Source of the DNA: Paramecium octaurelia
Lineage: Eukaryota > Ciliophora > Oligohymenophorea > Peniculida > Parameciidae
Assembly: GCA_905182995.1 (NCBI GenBank)
Contig: CAJJDP010000053.1
Span: 310,001 to 374,000 of the forward strand
Direction of reading: 5' to 3'
Length of the DNA: 64,000 bases
Part shown: piece by piece, positions 45,820 through 58,700 of the stretch
How positions within the stretch are numbered: the first letter of the stretch is position 1
How the letters are laid out: the number at the start of each line of letters is the position of its first letter
Position numbers and translations under genes: made by a program
Notes under the pieces: generated by a model
Told to the model about the DNA's origin: nothing
What the model saw: only the letters and a program-made list of their open reading frames with translations
The model's database searches: none

Positions 45820-47453
45820 ATGTATAGAAGTTAGAGGTTGAGAATGAAATCATAAAATCATTTATCTATTTCTCCTCCCATCATCAAAAGAAGGTTAAGA
45901 AATAAGAATGAGTACAGCGAAATTATAGAGCCCACCGATAAAAAGAAATAGCATCTCTTATAAGATATTGCAGCGACCAAATAAAAGAGCTTGACCAATT
46001 TCGCCTTGACAGTTACACCGAAATATGCTTAAGAGAGAGATTATGATGATGATGAGGATATTCTATTTCATGTAATCCCCTCTATTAATCTTATAGTCTA
46101 AAGGTAAAAAAAGACCTTGGTCGGAGTAAGAGGATAATTTGCTTATCAAATTGGTATAAATGCATGGTCCACAGAAATGGACATTCATTGCTGAGCACTT
46201 ACCTGGAAGAATTGGCAAATAATGCAGAGAGCGTTGGCATAATCATTTGAATCCATAAATCAAGAAATCACATTGGGGTGATTATGAGGAATGGATTCTC
46301 TTCCTATCACATAGAGTGATGGGTAATAGATGGGCTGAGATGGCTAAATAATTAATTGGGCGAACAGATAATTCCATTAAAAATCATTGGAATTCAGCTA
46401 TGAAAAAACGTATCCCTGAAATGGAGGAGAGATTGAAGGATATTCGCAAAAGAGGAGGTAAATAGATATAAATAATTTTGAGGCATGTCCAATTCAGAAT
46501 TAATGAACTCTTTTACTTCTCTTGAAAGATAACTATTACAAAAACTGCTATCATCTTAATAGAATGGATAAATGACACCTAGATCCTATTCTCCCAATAA
46601 TATCCCTAGAAGAAGAACCAATAAACAATAAAACTATTTAAATCCTAACTCAGTAAATTCTTATATTTCTAAAATGATGAATGAAATCAAAATTGACGGA
46701 GTTGAGAGTTTTAATATGGAAAATAAAATGCTAAAGAAAACCGCTAAAATTGCAGATTCCATTTTTTGGAATGAAGACAAGGTAGATGATATCTAAAATA
46801 ATTTATACGAGTATATTCAAGAAAAAGTTGGTGCTCATGGATATGACCAGGATGAAAAAGTAGACAGATGGATAAAAAACTTTTGGATTATGTGTTAAGA
46901 CGTTTTTACTGTTTCAGTTATTAAAGACTTTTTATCACAAAGACCCTCCTTTTACTATAATTATTTGCATAAATACAAGTAGGACAGCGCAAATCAAGTT
47001 TCGAAGAATTTAAGTAGAATTTATGAATAAACCAATAATAGTGATGAATATTAATTGCCTTCTCTGAATCAATTCAAAACTCCCTTGAAAGAAAAGGTTG
47101 ATCCACATCAACATAATAATAGTAATAATAACAATAACAATGCAAACAATGATACCAACAGTCCCAGCAATCTCTGCTTAGAAGTAAAATATGACGATCA
47201 CTTTCAACATCAAATTGAATCGCCCTCCAAATTACTAAATCTACTTACTCCTAAACATTAGGCTATGCATTAATCGAATAAGAAAACACCAAATCTCAAA
47301 TCAGAAAACAAAAGCTTTATTTAGCATTCTTAATTTAAAGATAATTTAAGTTTGAGCAAACTAAAATTTGAAACTACTCCACTTAAAAAAAATTCAGCTT
47401 TCAAATTTTATAATAAATTACAATAACATTAGTAGTAGTAGTAGTAGCTTTGA
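45820..47453 (+). CDS. R2R3 Myb-type DNA-binding protein
   Basis: 527 residues, introns of 25 and 25 nt. Basic N-terminus, then two Myb repeats: RPWSEQEDNLLIKLVQMHG, KWTFIAEHLPGRIGKQCRER, W in HNHLNP, then KKSHWGDYEEWILFL and RTDNSIKNHWNSAMKKRI. The tryptophan pattern and the RIGKQCRERWHNHL helix are typical of c-Myb-like R2R3. The rest is Asn/Ser/Gln-rich, with poly-Asn (about 47115-47150) and a terminal Gln run coded by (TAG)6 (47430-47447). Likely a nuclear transcription factor. Confidence 0.85.
47430..47447 (+). repeat. (TAG)6 coding microsatellite (Gln run)
   Basis: Six TAG triplets in frame, preceded by CAA TAA CAT and followed by CTT TGA, at the very end of the Myb gene. In this genetic code they encode six glutamines, not stops. 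Confidence 0.9.
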
Positions 47454-47525
47454 ATAATATATTTGATATATTTTGTTTTTTTAATTAATATAATTAATTA
47501 ATAAGATATAATGCAATAGTTTTTA

Positions 47526-48386
47526 TCATTATTGCTATGCCGATTATTAGCTCCTTTTCACCGTTCCAAAGTATCTATCACCAAAATTTCCAATTCCTGG
47601 TGCCAGATAATTGAAATCTTTTAATAATATTGGGTCCACTTGGGCTGTGATTATTTTCATTTTTGGAAATTCTCTAAATAATTTCTCTATGCCCTACTCA
47701 CAACTCACTAAAGTTAAAAATGTTATGTTTTCCTATTTCACTCCTTGATTTTTCAGGATCCTCAAAGCCAATGTAGCACTATTACCTGTAGCCAACATCG
47801 GATCCATTAATATTACCTGCTAATCCTTAATATTAGCAGGTAATTTCTAAAACAAATATGATGGTAAAGCTGTGTCTTCATTCCTTTGTATCAATATTTA
47901 ACCTATCGATGCTCCAGATACTGCTTTCAATCCTTCAAATAAAAATGCATTTCCTGATCTTAAAATACTCACAAAACATATTCTAATTTTAGAAATAAAC
48001 TTACTCTTCATCTTCAAATTTCACTTCATGAGCATCATAATATCCTAAAGGAGACTGCTTAATATGCTTTTTCTTTTCAATTTATGAAATTGCTTATTCA
48101 ATAAGTATTCTAATTAAACGATCTGAATTTTTTCGGAATTCCTAACCTTTATTTATCACATTACCACAGTATCAGTCTCTACATCTCTTATTATAGATAA
48201 TATGTGTTCAGTGTAACTTCTGTCAATTATTGACAAATTCTAATGTTTCTTTAATACTTTATTTAAATCCTATTCATTAAGAAAATGATAATGAGGAAGT
48301 TTTTCATCCCTATTTGACTTACATAAAACATATGTTGTATTAAATAATGAAAGAGTGACACCTGTTCTTAGTAAATTTTTAAACAT
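47526..48386 (-). CDS. Uracil phosphoribosyltransferase
   Basis: 271 residues, introns of 23 and 22 nt. Pyrimidine salvage enzyme making UMP from uracil and PRPP. Visible family blocks: FVSILRSGNAFLFEGL, the PRPP-binding LMDPMLATGNSATLALRIL, and PGIGNFGDRYFGTVKRS near the C-terminus, which binds the uracil ring. The N-terminal 80 residues, beginning MFKNLLRTGVTLSLFNTTYV, are an extension and may target the protein. Confidence 0.9.
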
Positions 48387-48461
48387 TTTATTTATTTATG
48401 TATTTTAGCAAAAATTAAATTAAATAGATATTCAAGTTTTTACTATCGTTAATTCATCAAT

Positions 48462-49038
48462 TCATAAACAAACAATCAAAATTAGTCCACTTTTATTATA
48501 ATCATTCAAAACACCTTCAGTAATTTCTTAAATATCTCCCCAAATTCAAGGCAATTTTGTATTTAATTACTGTAATTACTTTAATAAATGAAACGATTCT
48601 CTACTTATTCTTAAGAATTATTGAAACTCTAACATTTATTAAATTCTAAGTGCCATTCATAATATTTAAATTATCTTAAATTTTATTCATTCGTGAAAAG
48701 GCTAAATTATGAGTATCTAGGTGATTATAAATCTGAGAATTCTTTAAATTTCTATTAATATCTTCCATTGGTTTCATTAATACTATTGTATCTATCATCT
48801 GAAAAAATATATCTCTATTTCAATCAGTGTATTAGACAGATATCTTAATTCCTTGTTTTTTTGAATATTATTGCTATTAGATCTATTAGTAAACTATAAG
48901 CATATATTTTACTATCTTTTATTTATACAGTTCTGATAAATAATACCTCTCATCCAATTGTTTATTATGACGACTGCTTGTTAATCTCAATAATTTTGAT
49001 CTATCAAATGAATTTCCTATAAATAAATTACTTCCCAT
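48462..49038 (-). CDS. Hypothetical short helical protein, 3' end unresolved
   Basis: Starts MGSNLFIGNSFDRSKLLRLT at 49038. Introns of 31 and 23 nt lead to ELRYLDIFFQMIDTIVLMKP, MEDINRNLKNSQIYNH and NLAFSRMNKIQDNLNIMNG. After 48640 several splice choices are possible and different TGAs would end the gene (48462, 48517 or 48546), so total length is about 130-175 residues. All-helical. The size and helix pattern recall ESCRT-III/CHMP or SNARE-like proteins, but nothing diagnostic is present. Confidence 0.45.
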
Positions 49039-49629
49039 ATATGTTATTCATAAATCCATGTAGCAATAAGAAATTACTACTCCTAATTTATCAAGCTTTT
49101 TTGCTATTCTTAATACAATCTATGATTATTCGAATTAATCGTATGTGGTTAGATAAATTGATATTTAAATAGATATTAATATTATGGAATAGAATGATTC
49201 TCTCTTAAAATTAGCTTATATGATCGATTTAATGGTTCTATTAAAATTATAATCATTATTTTAAGATAATTTATTTTATATTTTATAAATCAGAATTAAT
49301 AAAACTATTATATTTATTAATTTTCATAATTTAAAAATTGCACTAATTCATATTTTATTAATAATGAATTAATTATTTACTGAATGCTTCATTGTGTAAA
49401 CTATTTAGACTTAATTTTTAATGCTATGAATTTGTACTTTAAATATTGGAGAATTGAAGAAGGTGGATGGTATTAATGTAAGTTTAGAAATATAGAAAAT
49501 AAAATAAGTAAACTCATGTTAATTTATTTATAAAATTGATATGTTTTAACAAAGATAATATGATATTAATGATAGCAATATCAATTTTAAGATTCAGAGT
49601 ACTTTTCCAAAATATCAGACGTATGCGAA
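49039..49629. other. Intergenic region
   Basis: 591 bp, extremely AT-rich. I see no exon, tRNA or repeat here. Confidence 0.5.
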
Positions 49630-50601
49630 TCACATTTTGAACTATATTTTTTTTGTTCTAAGTTGAATGAATAAAATACTTTTAATGTGAGAACTTGAAT
49701 ACTTGGAATACAATTCCTTGGCTCTTTCTTCACATTTGATTAATTCATGGTCTTTCCAAGGAAATCTCCTATAAGTTTTGATTTTCTAAAATGATTAGTA
49801 TTAAATAGTACTCCATAATCTCTAGTCATGATGATTTTGATCAATTATTTGGTCATGTTGTCTATCTTTTCTTCGTTTTCATTTTAGCATATATCCTTGA
49901 ATTGATCTATTTTATTAAAAGAATAAATACTTAAATACAAAGAAAAATATTTGGAGAATCTTTCTGACTCAAATAGTCTTTTTAAATAATTGTCATTCAT
50001 GGTTTTCACTTTAGAATCTTTTCTAAATGGGATCATATCATCAATGGATTGATTTTGAAGAGATTTCATAAATTCTTTATCATCAGAAAAGAAAGAATTA
50101 TAAAATATTCTATCCCTCTCTTCAGCAGAGACTCCCTCCTTTTCTTCATAGTCAATTTAACTTTTGATAAAGAGAAAACATCTTCTGATGATAAACTTTG
50201 TCATTTCCTCTTTTGTTTTATTGACTAAGATATATCGTTTTTTAATCATGTTTGGAAGGTCTTTTGATAAAGATGACAAGGTCTAGAGTTTATTCAAGGT
50301 GAAATACTTTTAAATTTTCAAACACAAACTCATCAAATACACTGTCTTTTAATAATGAAATATGTTTGGATAAGTATTTGAGGAGGATTGTTAATTCTTT
50401 CTCGGCTGCTTCTTCGAATTTCACAGTGTTACACGAAAGTTATGATTCTATTAAGCAAGGCTCTGGGAATTAGCAGGATTAATCACAAGTTTCTTTTTTA
50501 GGAGTTTGTAATGCATACGTGGTAGTTGGAAGCATATAGAACTATTAAAGATTGAGTTATGGATAATTCATATACTATGGGGCATATAATAAAGGAAGCA
50601 T
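49630..50601 (-). CDS. Hypothetical protein
   Basis: 306 residues, introns of 25 and 26 nt, modulo-3 consistent. Starts MLPLLYAPQYMNYPQLNL, then an acidic/helical body (NTVKFEEAAEKELTILLKYL, FIIRRCFLFIKSQIDYEEKE, EERDRIFYNSFFSDDKEFM) and a basic end (HELIKCEERAKELYSKYSSS). The Pro/Gln-rich start and helical core look like a cytoplasmic regulatory protein. No family recognised. Confidence 0.6.
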
Positions 50602-50910
50602 AAGATGATTTAAAAAAAAATTAGATGTAAAATTAAATATCTTTTTTATTTCGAAATAACTCATTCAAATGGCGTAGTAGTCAGAATTAAATTATAAAAT
50701 ATCAATTCAATTAATATTTATATAAATAACTCATAACTACATACTGCATTAATAAGTATTTGGATTAATAATAAACATCCTGTGAATTGCTGATATCAGA
50801 AAATGAAATTTTATATAAATACTTTTTTAAAGTCTAACACTCTCTATATAAAATGAACATATTGAATAAAAATTAATATCTGTTATTATAAATTATTATA
50901 TTAAATTATA
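50602..50910. other. Intergenic region
   Basis: 309 bp between two divergent genes (minus-strand start at 50601, Rab start at 50911). AT-rich, probably holding both promoters; no specific motif recognised. Confidence 0.5.
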
Positions 50911-51530
50911 ATGAATACATGTGATAAACCAATAATAAAATTACTGATAATTGGAGATTCAGCTGTTGGCAAAACAAACATTTTAAAAAGATTCTGTGAA
51001 AATTAATACACCCCAAGCTTTGTTTCAACTATTGGTAGATTAATGAATTTAAATTTAGAACAGGCATAGATTTCAAATTTAGAGATTTAGAAGTCGAAGG
51101 AAAACTAATGCGATTGTAAATTTGGGACACAGCTGGTTAAGAGAGATTCAGAACTATTACTTCAACATATTACAAAGGAGCAATGGGTATTATATTGGTC
51201 TATGCTGTAAATAATCTTGAAAGTTTTCAAAACATTTAAAATTGGATGAATTAAATAAGACAGAATGCATCAGAAAGTGTAATTATTTTATTAGTGGCCA
51301 ACAAATCTGATCTAAATGACAGAGCAGTTCAATATGAATAAGGAAAAAATTTAGCAGATTCTTATGGCATTAAATTTTTTGAGACATCTGCCAAAGAAGG
51401 CATAAACATAATTGATTCCTTCTAATGCATTTCAAAATAAATTAAAGATGTCATGTCATTAGAAGAAAAAGTATAAAATATTAAACTGGAATCAACACAC
51501 TAGCATACAAAGTCCAATTTTTGTTGTTGA
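50911..51530 (+). CDS. Rab-family small GTPase
   Basis: 196 residues, one 29-nt intron. P-loop GDSAVGKT at residues 15-22, switch I ending STIGIDFKF, switch II in [20 protein letters not shown], base-binding NKSD and ETSAK, and a C-terminal Cys-Cys (SNFCC) for geranylgeranylation. Rab families regulate vesicle traffic; the exact subfamily cannot be fixed from this. Length is normal for a Rab. Confidence 0.9.
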
Positions 51531-51583
51531 TTCTATAAATTAATATTTATTAAAAAAGAGAATTAACATGAATATTGCTTGAC

Positions 51584-52324
51584 TCAAATAAATTATTTTA
51601 AGAATTTCTTAGCCCCATCCAAAGAAGTAGGTATCTTTGGTTTTGGAGTAAAGCTTAATTTTTCTTCTTATGTAGTTATTTTCAGCGAACCATAAGATGT
51701 TAGTTAAGTACTTTTTACAAAAAGATCACCATTATTTCTGCTTGATGCTATTATTTGACCTAGAATCTAAGGTTAATTTTTTAAAGGTGATGAAATTGTT
51801 ATCTATGTAGGTGTTTTCCCATTTTGCAAATATTCAGTCTTTTATTAATTAGAATACGATTTCTTCTATTTCTATATCACTGATTGTGAGTTGTAAATTA
51901 GTTCGATCAGTTAATTCTTTTTATCAGTAATTAATTAGATGCCAGAACTTCTTACATTATTATTTGGAGAGTTTATCTACGATTTATTTTACTATTCTTA
52001 ATGTAATTAATTTTCGAGATTTTGTTCTTGATTTGAAATTGGCTATAACTTATTTAAATGAAGATTTCTATAGTTTAAGAGTTAATCTTATCTGTTAAAT
52101 TTAAATAATTTTTCATTGCTTTTTCTGTCACTGCATAATTAAACAAAGTGAGATTCCTCTTTTAATGATTTTACACGATTCGAAGCTCCTTTCAAATATT
52201 ACCTTTTGTAATTAGTTTTAGTTGCTGGCAATCTTTAGAAATCTCTATAACTTGATGTGCCAGTAGTTGAAGCAGTTCGAATTCCTCTAAATTCTTAGAC
52301 AGAAACTGAGACTGTCGTAAACAT
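51584..52324 (-). CDS. Hypothetical Ser/Asn/Gln-rich protein
   Basis: 246 residues, single exon. Starts MFTTVSVSVQEFRGIRTAST. Basic and polar throughout, with a helical part (RVKSLKEESHFVQLCSDRKS) and a tail rich in Lys and Thr/Pro (LSFTPKPKIPTSLDG). Probably disordered. It ends 53 bp downstream of the Rab stop, so the two genes converge. No family recognised. Confidence 0.55.
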
Positions 52325-52377
52325 AATTTAATTAATAAATATTATTGTCACATTTATAAGAAACATAATATATTTAT

Positions 52378-53885
52378 TCATGAGCTGAAAAGACTTAGAG
52401 TTTCCAATATTTCTTTTTTTGCTTCCTCTTAATCTATAGAAGCTTATTCAAAGTATAATGCAAATGCACCCAGTAATTTTGGATAATCCTTGTGATAATC
52501 ATATGCTTTCTCTTTTAAAATTGATATCTTTCTTTCATCCAATAGTTTTTCTTTCTCAAATTAATTCAAGGTCTAAAGAATCAATTCTAAACTAAAAATT
52601 CAAATGTTTTACCTTATTACAATATTTTAGTTATGCTTCTTATACTTTCAACAAAATCTTCGATGTTTTTGTTAAATAGATATAATTCAAAAACACCCTT
52701 TATTCTTTATTCATTTCTTCTCTAATTAATAACAGATATCATGTAATCATCTATCTTTAATTATCCTTCTTTTTGTAACTTCTTTAATAAGTCCTCAAAT
52801 TATTTTTTTAATTCATCTTATTGACTTAATTTTTTATCAGCTGAAATAAATCCATTTAGATCTTAATCTTATTGACATAACTTTTTTACAGCAGAAATAA
52901 ATCCATTTAAATCTAAATCTTACTGATACTCTTAATATAATTAAACAATTTTCATATCTCTCTATTCTTATGGCATATTATCTAATCTATTTTTCTCCTC
53001 GGCTGAAAAATACATTCTAATTTGCCATAAAATCTCTTTTGCAGTTAATTAGTTCTGTATCGGCTCTATAATAGGTTATTGATCCACATCTGTATTAGGC
53101 GAATTGATCTTTTAATAATGGTTATATTATTATACATTTGTGAATTTCGAATATTATTTGATTATCAACTTTAAATTTTCTAACATATCTTCAGCATCTT
53201 GATTCTACAAATAAGTTTCAAAAGTTCCTAAAACCTATAAATCATTATCCATAAACATTTTTAATAAAAAGTTTTTCTCATTATCTTATAGATGATTTTA
53301 TAATGTAAATTATCTCACTTAATTCATAAATAAATTATACATCTTTATTTTTCTATAATCATCTTTTTTCACTTATTATTCAGATAATAATTTTCTATCA
53401 TATAATTAAATAATACATAAGTTTTGTTTTTGTATTCTAAATATTCCTAGAAGATTGCCAACCTTATAAAATTTCATATAGCTTCTGATTATGGTCTGAT
53501 AATAACAATTACACTTAGCTAACATTTGGTTCATCTAAATCCATATACCAAAGCATATCTTCAAATATTTGCTATAGCTCCTTTTCAATTTGACATGAAT
53601 AAAATTAATCGATCTTTCCCTTATTGGCAAGTCTTTTTTCTTTTTTAGTTTACATAAAGTTTTCTTCATTAAAAATAATATCTTTAGCAGCAACTTGCTG
53701 TGTACTTATTCTCTATTATGGAGAAATTTACTCAGATCGACTCATAATGTCATTTTTTTTTAAGATTGGCTATTCTTAAACTGATGTTTAGATAACTTAT
53801 TATTCTTCAATACGTTTATCAATTTTATATGGAATAGGCAAAGTTTAGTTCGTGAGCATGATTTAATTCTCATTTTATCGTTTAA

Positions 53886-53925
<40 letters not shown>

Positions 53926-55614
53926 CTATTATATTGTAGTAGTAGTAGCTTAAGTCAATGTATTTTCTTAGAATTAAAAATTGGGCATTAAAACACTATA
54001 AGGCGATGGAGCTTTGGGAATTTATTTAAATAACAGGATTACTTTAGATTCTTAGGCTTACTATTTTTAAGGTTAATTAAGCTGTTGATTTTAACTTTAA
54101 ACCGAATTGATAGCTTTTCTTAAATCATTAATAAACTATTCTATATTGCTTTAGTATCTAAAATGTTGTAGAACTGCATAGATTGACCCTGAATGGCTAT
54201 TATTATGCTCGTGAATCATTGTAATTTCCGATAATTTGAAATTTTACTACAATAATTTATTAAATTTGGAACCAGAATAAATCTATAATGGTTTTAGAGA
54301 GGGTTATTCACCTTTTTGCATCTTATTATATATATCGGTACATAATTGTATTAAGACTTGATCCTATTGATCCCATAAGGCATTCATAATTCCAAATTAC
54401 TCAGAAGTATAATTGTAATTGTTTCTTTCAATAACTTTATTTTTAATATCTTCTAATCGTTATGTCTAATGATTTTGAATTGAATCTTATTATGCAGAAC
54501 GATTAAAGTCTTAAGAATTCATTTATTAGGATACCATTTTAGGCTTTGTTTATTTAAGAGTTTAGAAAGGAGATGTTGGTCTCTCTTAATACGTGCAATT
54601 CTCAATAATTATGTTCAATTTTTCACATAATTATTGAATGTTTATATGATTCTACAAATATTTTTATAAGACTTGAATAAGTTCTTTGTTTTCTTCTATT
54701 AGCAAACGCTTTACTAATCTTGCCATCGTGACATCTAATATTTCCTTTTCTTCTAGATCTCCCACCAAAGCAAATAGGATATCTTATTAAATGATCATTG
54801 ATTCGTTTTGATAGATATTACTTTATTATTAAAATTATGATGAATTTTATTATTATTATCGATAATCTTCAAAATTTTCACTGCCTCTTGAAGGATCCCT
54901 TTGGATGAGTTTGGCTTATACTCTAGTGATTAATTTTGAAGGCCCAACATTAGAATTCATATATACATTGTTATTAGAAGTCTAAGATTCTTCAACTAAT
55001 TTACGAATAGATTTGCTTCTTCTGTTATTAGGAGATTATTGAAATGAGATTTGAGATTGTTGTTTGATATTTGAAGTTCTTGTGCTAGTGCCTTGTAATT
55101 TAGCTTAAACTAATTTTTGTATAATTTCATCCATTTATCTCATTTTTTTATCATTATTCAATTAAATGGAAACAATTTTCTTAGATCCTTTGTAGATCCA
55201 CAGTAACTTAACATATAAATCATTCTCCCTGGCTTGATCTTGTAGTATGTTACTAAAGGAATAGAAAAAGTTAATCCAATTATTAAAGTTATTTATCAAG
55301 GGTTCTAGTGCGCATAGAAAATCTAACCCTTGATAATCCTTTTCATCGATCAAAAAAATACAAGTATATTGATCTCCACCTAGAATTTATTGGAATTCAT
55401 CCAAATCATAAATGAAATCAATAAATGAAAGCTTATTGTTGTAATCTGACATCTAACTATATTTGAGAGATGTTTATAATAATTTGTTGTCATCTTAATT
55501 ATAATTTTCTTCACTTACAATAGTGTACACATTACATCGTGTGTATTACAATTATTAGATAAATTATGATAAATCGTAGAAATTGCCTTGATAATTAACA
55601 ATTATTGATACCAT
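52378..55614 (-). CDS. Large Gln-rich protein with two 17-residue repeats
   Basis: 1051 residues, introns of 28, 27 and 26 nt, modulo-3 consistent. N-terminal part MVSIIVNYQGNFYDLSQFIQ and FDFIYDL-like hydrophobic stretches (IDFIYDLDEFQQILGG); a Gln-rich middle with a run of 12 Gln coded by (TAA)12 (53887-53922); then QQIFEDMLWYMDLDEPNV and a helical region. Two adjacent copies of a 17-residue motif (51 bp, 52821-52922) contain DLDLNGFISA and DQDLNGFISA, which looks like half an EF hand (Asp-x-Asp-x-Asn-Gly). I first split this into two genes; reading TAA as Gln joins them in one frame. Function unknown. Confidence 0.6.
52821..52922 (-). repeat. 51-bp tandem duplication inside the coding region
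   Basis: Two exactly adjacent 51-bp units (52821-52871 and 52872-52922) with several base changes. They encode 17 residues each, sharing LNGFISA and a Lys/Gln-rich end. An in-frame duplication. Confidence 0.85.
53887..53922 (-). repeat. (TAA)12 coding microsatellite (Gln12)
   Basis: On the minus strand twelve TAA codons lie in frame after GAA and before CTT AAA. Under code 6 they are a poly-glutamine tract. On the plus strand the same DNA reads (TTA)12. Confidence 0.9.
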
Positions 55615-55788
55615 CTTAATCTATCAAGCCTATTATTCTGTTTTTGATACTAAATAATTACGCCAAAAGTATTTGCAAAGATTACACATTTACCCGTTTA
55701 TCCAAATTGATCTGTTTAATCTTATTCAAATATTTAAGGGTGAGTAACATTAATAATTAATATTATTTTATAAATATATTAATATAAA

Positions 55789-58700
55789 TCATAAATATAT
55801 TTTTTTCGATTCTTGCAATACATAAGTCATAACATAAGCATTTGTTTATAAGGTTTCAAATGGGATTAAAGTAAGTAGCAGTTTGGATTAATTTATCTAA
55901 TTGGAAATCAGACTTTTGAAGCACTTCTCTGTTATAAGAGTGAATACACTAATAAAGCTGGCACCAACAACAAAGGCTATAATTTGAGTTAAGTAATGTT
56001 ATTAGACTAAGGTCTTAATCTACTAATCTTGATAGTTTGTTATCACTTAAAGTGCAAAAGCAGTATATAGATAAGATTATTATATATCTTAGTCTTTTAG
56101 GAATATGATACTATCATACAGAGTTTTGTATTCATAACCATTATTATCTTTAATACTTAAGATTGTTACTTTCAAAAAACTACAATGTCGAATATAATTA
56201 TTTCAATTAATTTACAAAATTAATTATAGAAATGCTAATTCCTTGCTGAACTTGGCCAATAGTCTGACACCCTTGGTAACTATAAAAGTCTAAAAATTCT
56301 TCCAATTCCAAGTGTTTAATTATATCAGAGTTGAAAATATCGCATGTGTTATTTGATAAAACATTATAGAACTCTTCATTGCTTGAATCTGAAAATCTTT
56401 AGGTAAGCTCTTATTGATAATACAATATTGTTGGATATTGACTTGCTTTTTCTACTTCAAATAATTCGAGTACTATTTATATAGTATTAAATTACCTGTA
56501 TTTTTAATTACATCACTTACATTCTAATTTAATATTTAATTGAGAATTAAATTTTAAATAGCATTTTCTTTTAAAATTTCACATTGTAAAGAATCATAAA
56601 TTTTGATATCATTATTAATTCTTTTATAATCACTTAGAAATTGATATTTAATCATAAATGAAGTTATAAAGTAAGCAGAAACTATAGAAAATAGGAGTAA
56701 AACTAAAAAGATACTAAATATTATCAATGGAGTTGCATCTAAAATATTAAATTAAAATACTAGATCCAATCATTTTCTTCAATTTTCCATATTATTATTT
56801 ACTTTAATTGGAATCTTTGACTAGGCGAATAGATTTTACAAATTATTTAATATGAGAACTTTCAATATCATATTGATTAGTCTCCTGTTAAGCAAATTTA
56901 GTTTCTTCCAACTTGTCCAACAGAATTTAATAAATATCATATTACTATTGAAGTTCATTTTAAGGGAATGTCATAAAGAATTCCAAAATTGTGTTTTTTT
57001 ATCGATTAATAATTAAAAATACAGGTAAAAGAATGATGACTATTAAACTCAATGTAACTTCAGATAGAATTATAGTTAATTATATTTAGGAATCAATGAT
57101 GTCGATTTCCTATTGAATATTACTATAGGTAGTATTATTAAATTCGACTAGCATTTCCTAAACAATGACCTAAAAATTACGAATTAGAAATGTTATTCCA
57201 TCCTTGTGTGTTTCTTTGTCACTATTATAATCTATCATGTATTCGCCTATTAATTTAATTATAAAAAGTTAATCCAATTCATATTTAATTGTTTCTTCAA
57301 AATATATGGTTTCTATTGATTAGTATATTAATAAATACTTAATTAATTAAACATTGATTGCTCTATAATTGAGTTTTGAGCATTTAAAATTTATCTTAGA
57401 TATATTTGATAGTTTATAATTGAAAGATTCTAAAGCTGTTAATACCAAATCCATGTATTATTTTGATAGATTTGAATTTGTTCAAACTGATTTGATAGGA
57501 TAAATAGATTCAAAGAGTTTTGTATATTTATCGATACATGTTTGTTGGCTTCGATCTCTTCTACTTTCTAGGGATTATATAAAGAATATATACGTGTTGT
57601 GTTATAACTATAAAGATTAGATTTACTAGGTATAAGATGATAAGTAAAACTAAGCCAAAAATCAAAATGCTAGTTTTTGTAGCGGTATTTTAAAATTAAT
57701 GATCTGAAAATAAGACATCTCTTATCATTCTCCTTTTACTAATATAATCATTCTATTATTGGGAACTAGCTATTGAACTCCCATCTTTCTAATGAATTGT
57801 TGCTTAACGATTTTTATAATTTGAGCCTGAATCCTAATCAATTGAGTCTTTTGATTATTTATTTGATAATTCCATATCATCAATCTGACCCTTACTTACT
57901 ACATTAAAACTATTCTTTCTCATTAATTACTTTGTAGTATCAGATTCATTCTGCAGTAGTTGAACATTTTCTTTTGTTTTTTAGTACACATGAGAATCCA
58001 AAGTATTTAATAATGTTTACTATATTAAATCCCTTCTAGTTGAGTAATGCTCATCAAAATTCCTCTATTTCTGACTTATCATATTGTCCTCTTCCATTAT
58101 TAAATTGTTTTCTAAATCATATGATTTTCTATCGAACAATTCAGAAGATTACGATTTCCTGAATGCCTCAATTTACTCTTTTTGAAACGCGTCATATCCA
58201 TCCGAATCTTACAAATAATAATGTATTTTAGGTGCTTATTAAAACTTCAAAATAGAAGACTATTCAATATTGCAAATATTCTGGACTATTCTTATAGCCT
58301 TTTATTGATGCTCTGATTTGATCATTTTCAACGTCTAAATTTCTAGTATTCTATGTAATGAATTAATGGTTTTCATTAATCGAATCTTGTATTTAACATA
58401 AAATATAAATAGATGTTGAACATTTTAGTAGAATAAATGATTTTTCTATTATTAAACGAAAAAGTAATTTTCGACATCAACGTTTAAAATATTTTTATTT
58501 GATATCTATAACTAATCTAACAAAGTTTATTGCTTAGGAATTAGAATATGCCCTTCCATTAGAATATCATAATTGATTTGATCTTTATTTTACTAAGAAA
58601 ATTCGAAATCTATTTCATTGCTATTTTACTAATTTACTTCTAACTTCTGCAAGTCTTTCAACAAACAGGGCATTAATCTAAGCAAATTCAAGTTTTTTAA

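Noticed and set aside
52378..55614. Two or three separate genes, with starts at 53859, 55134 and 55614
   Set aside because: Reading TAA as Gln gives one continuous frame through the (TTA)n repeat, and total length minus introns is an exact multiple of three (1051 codons).
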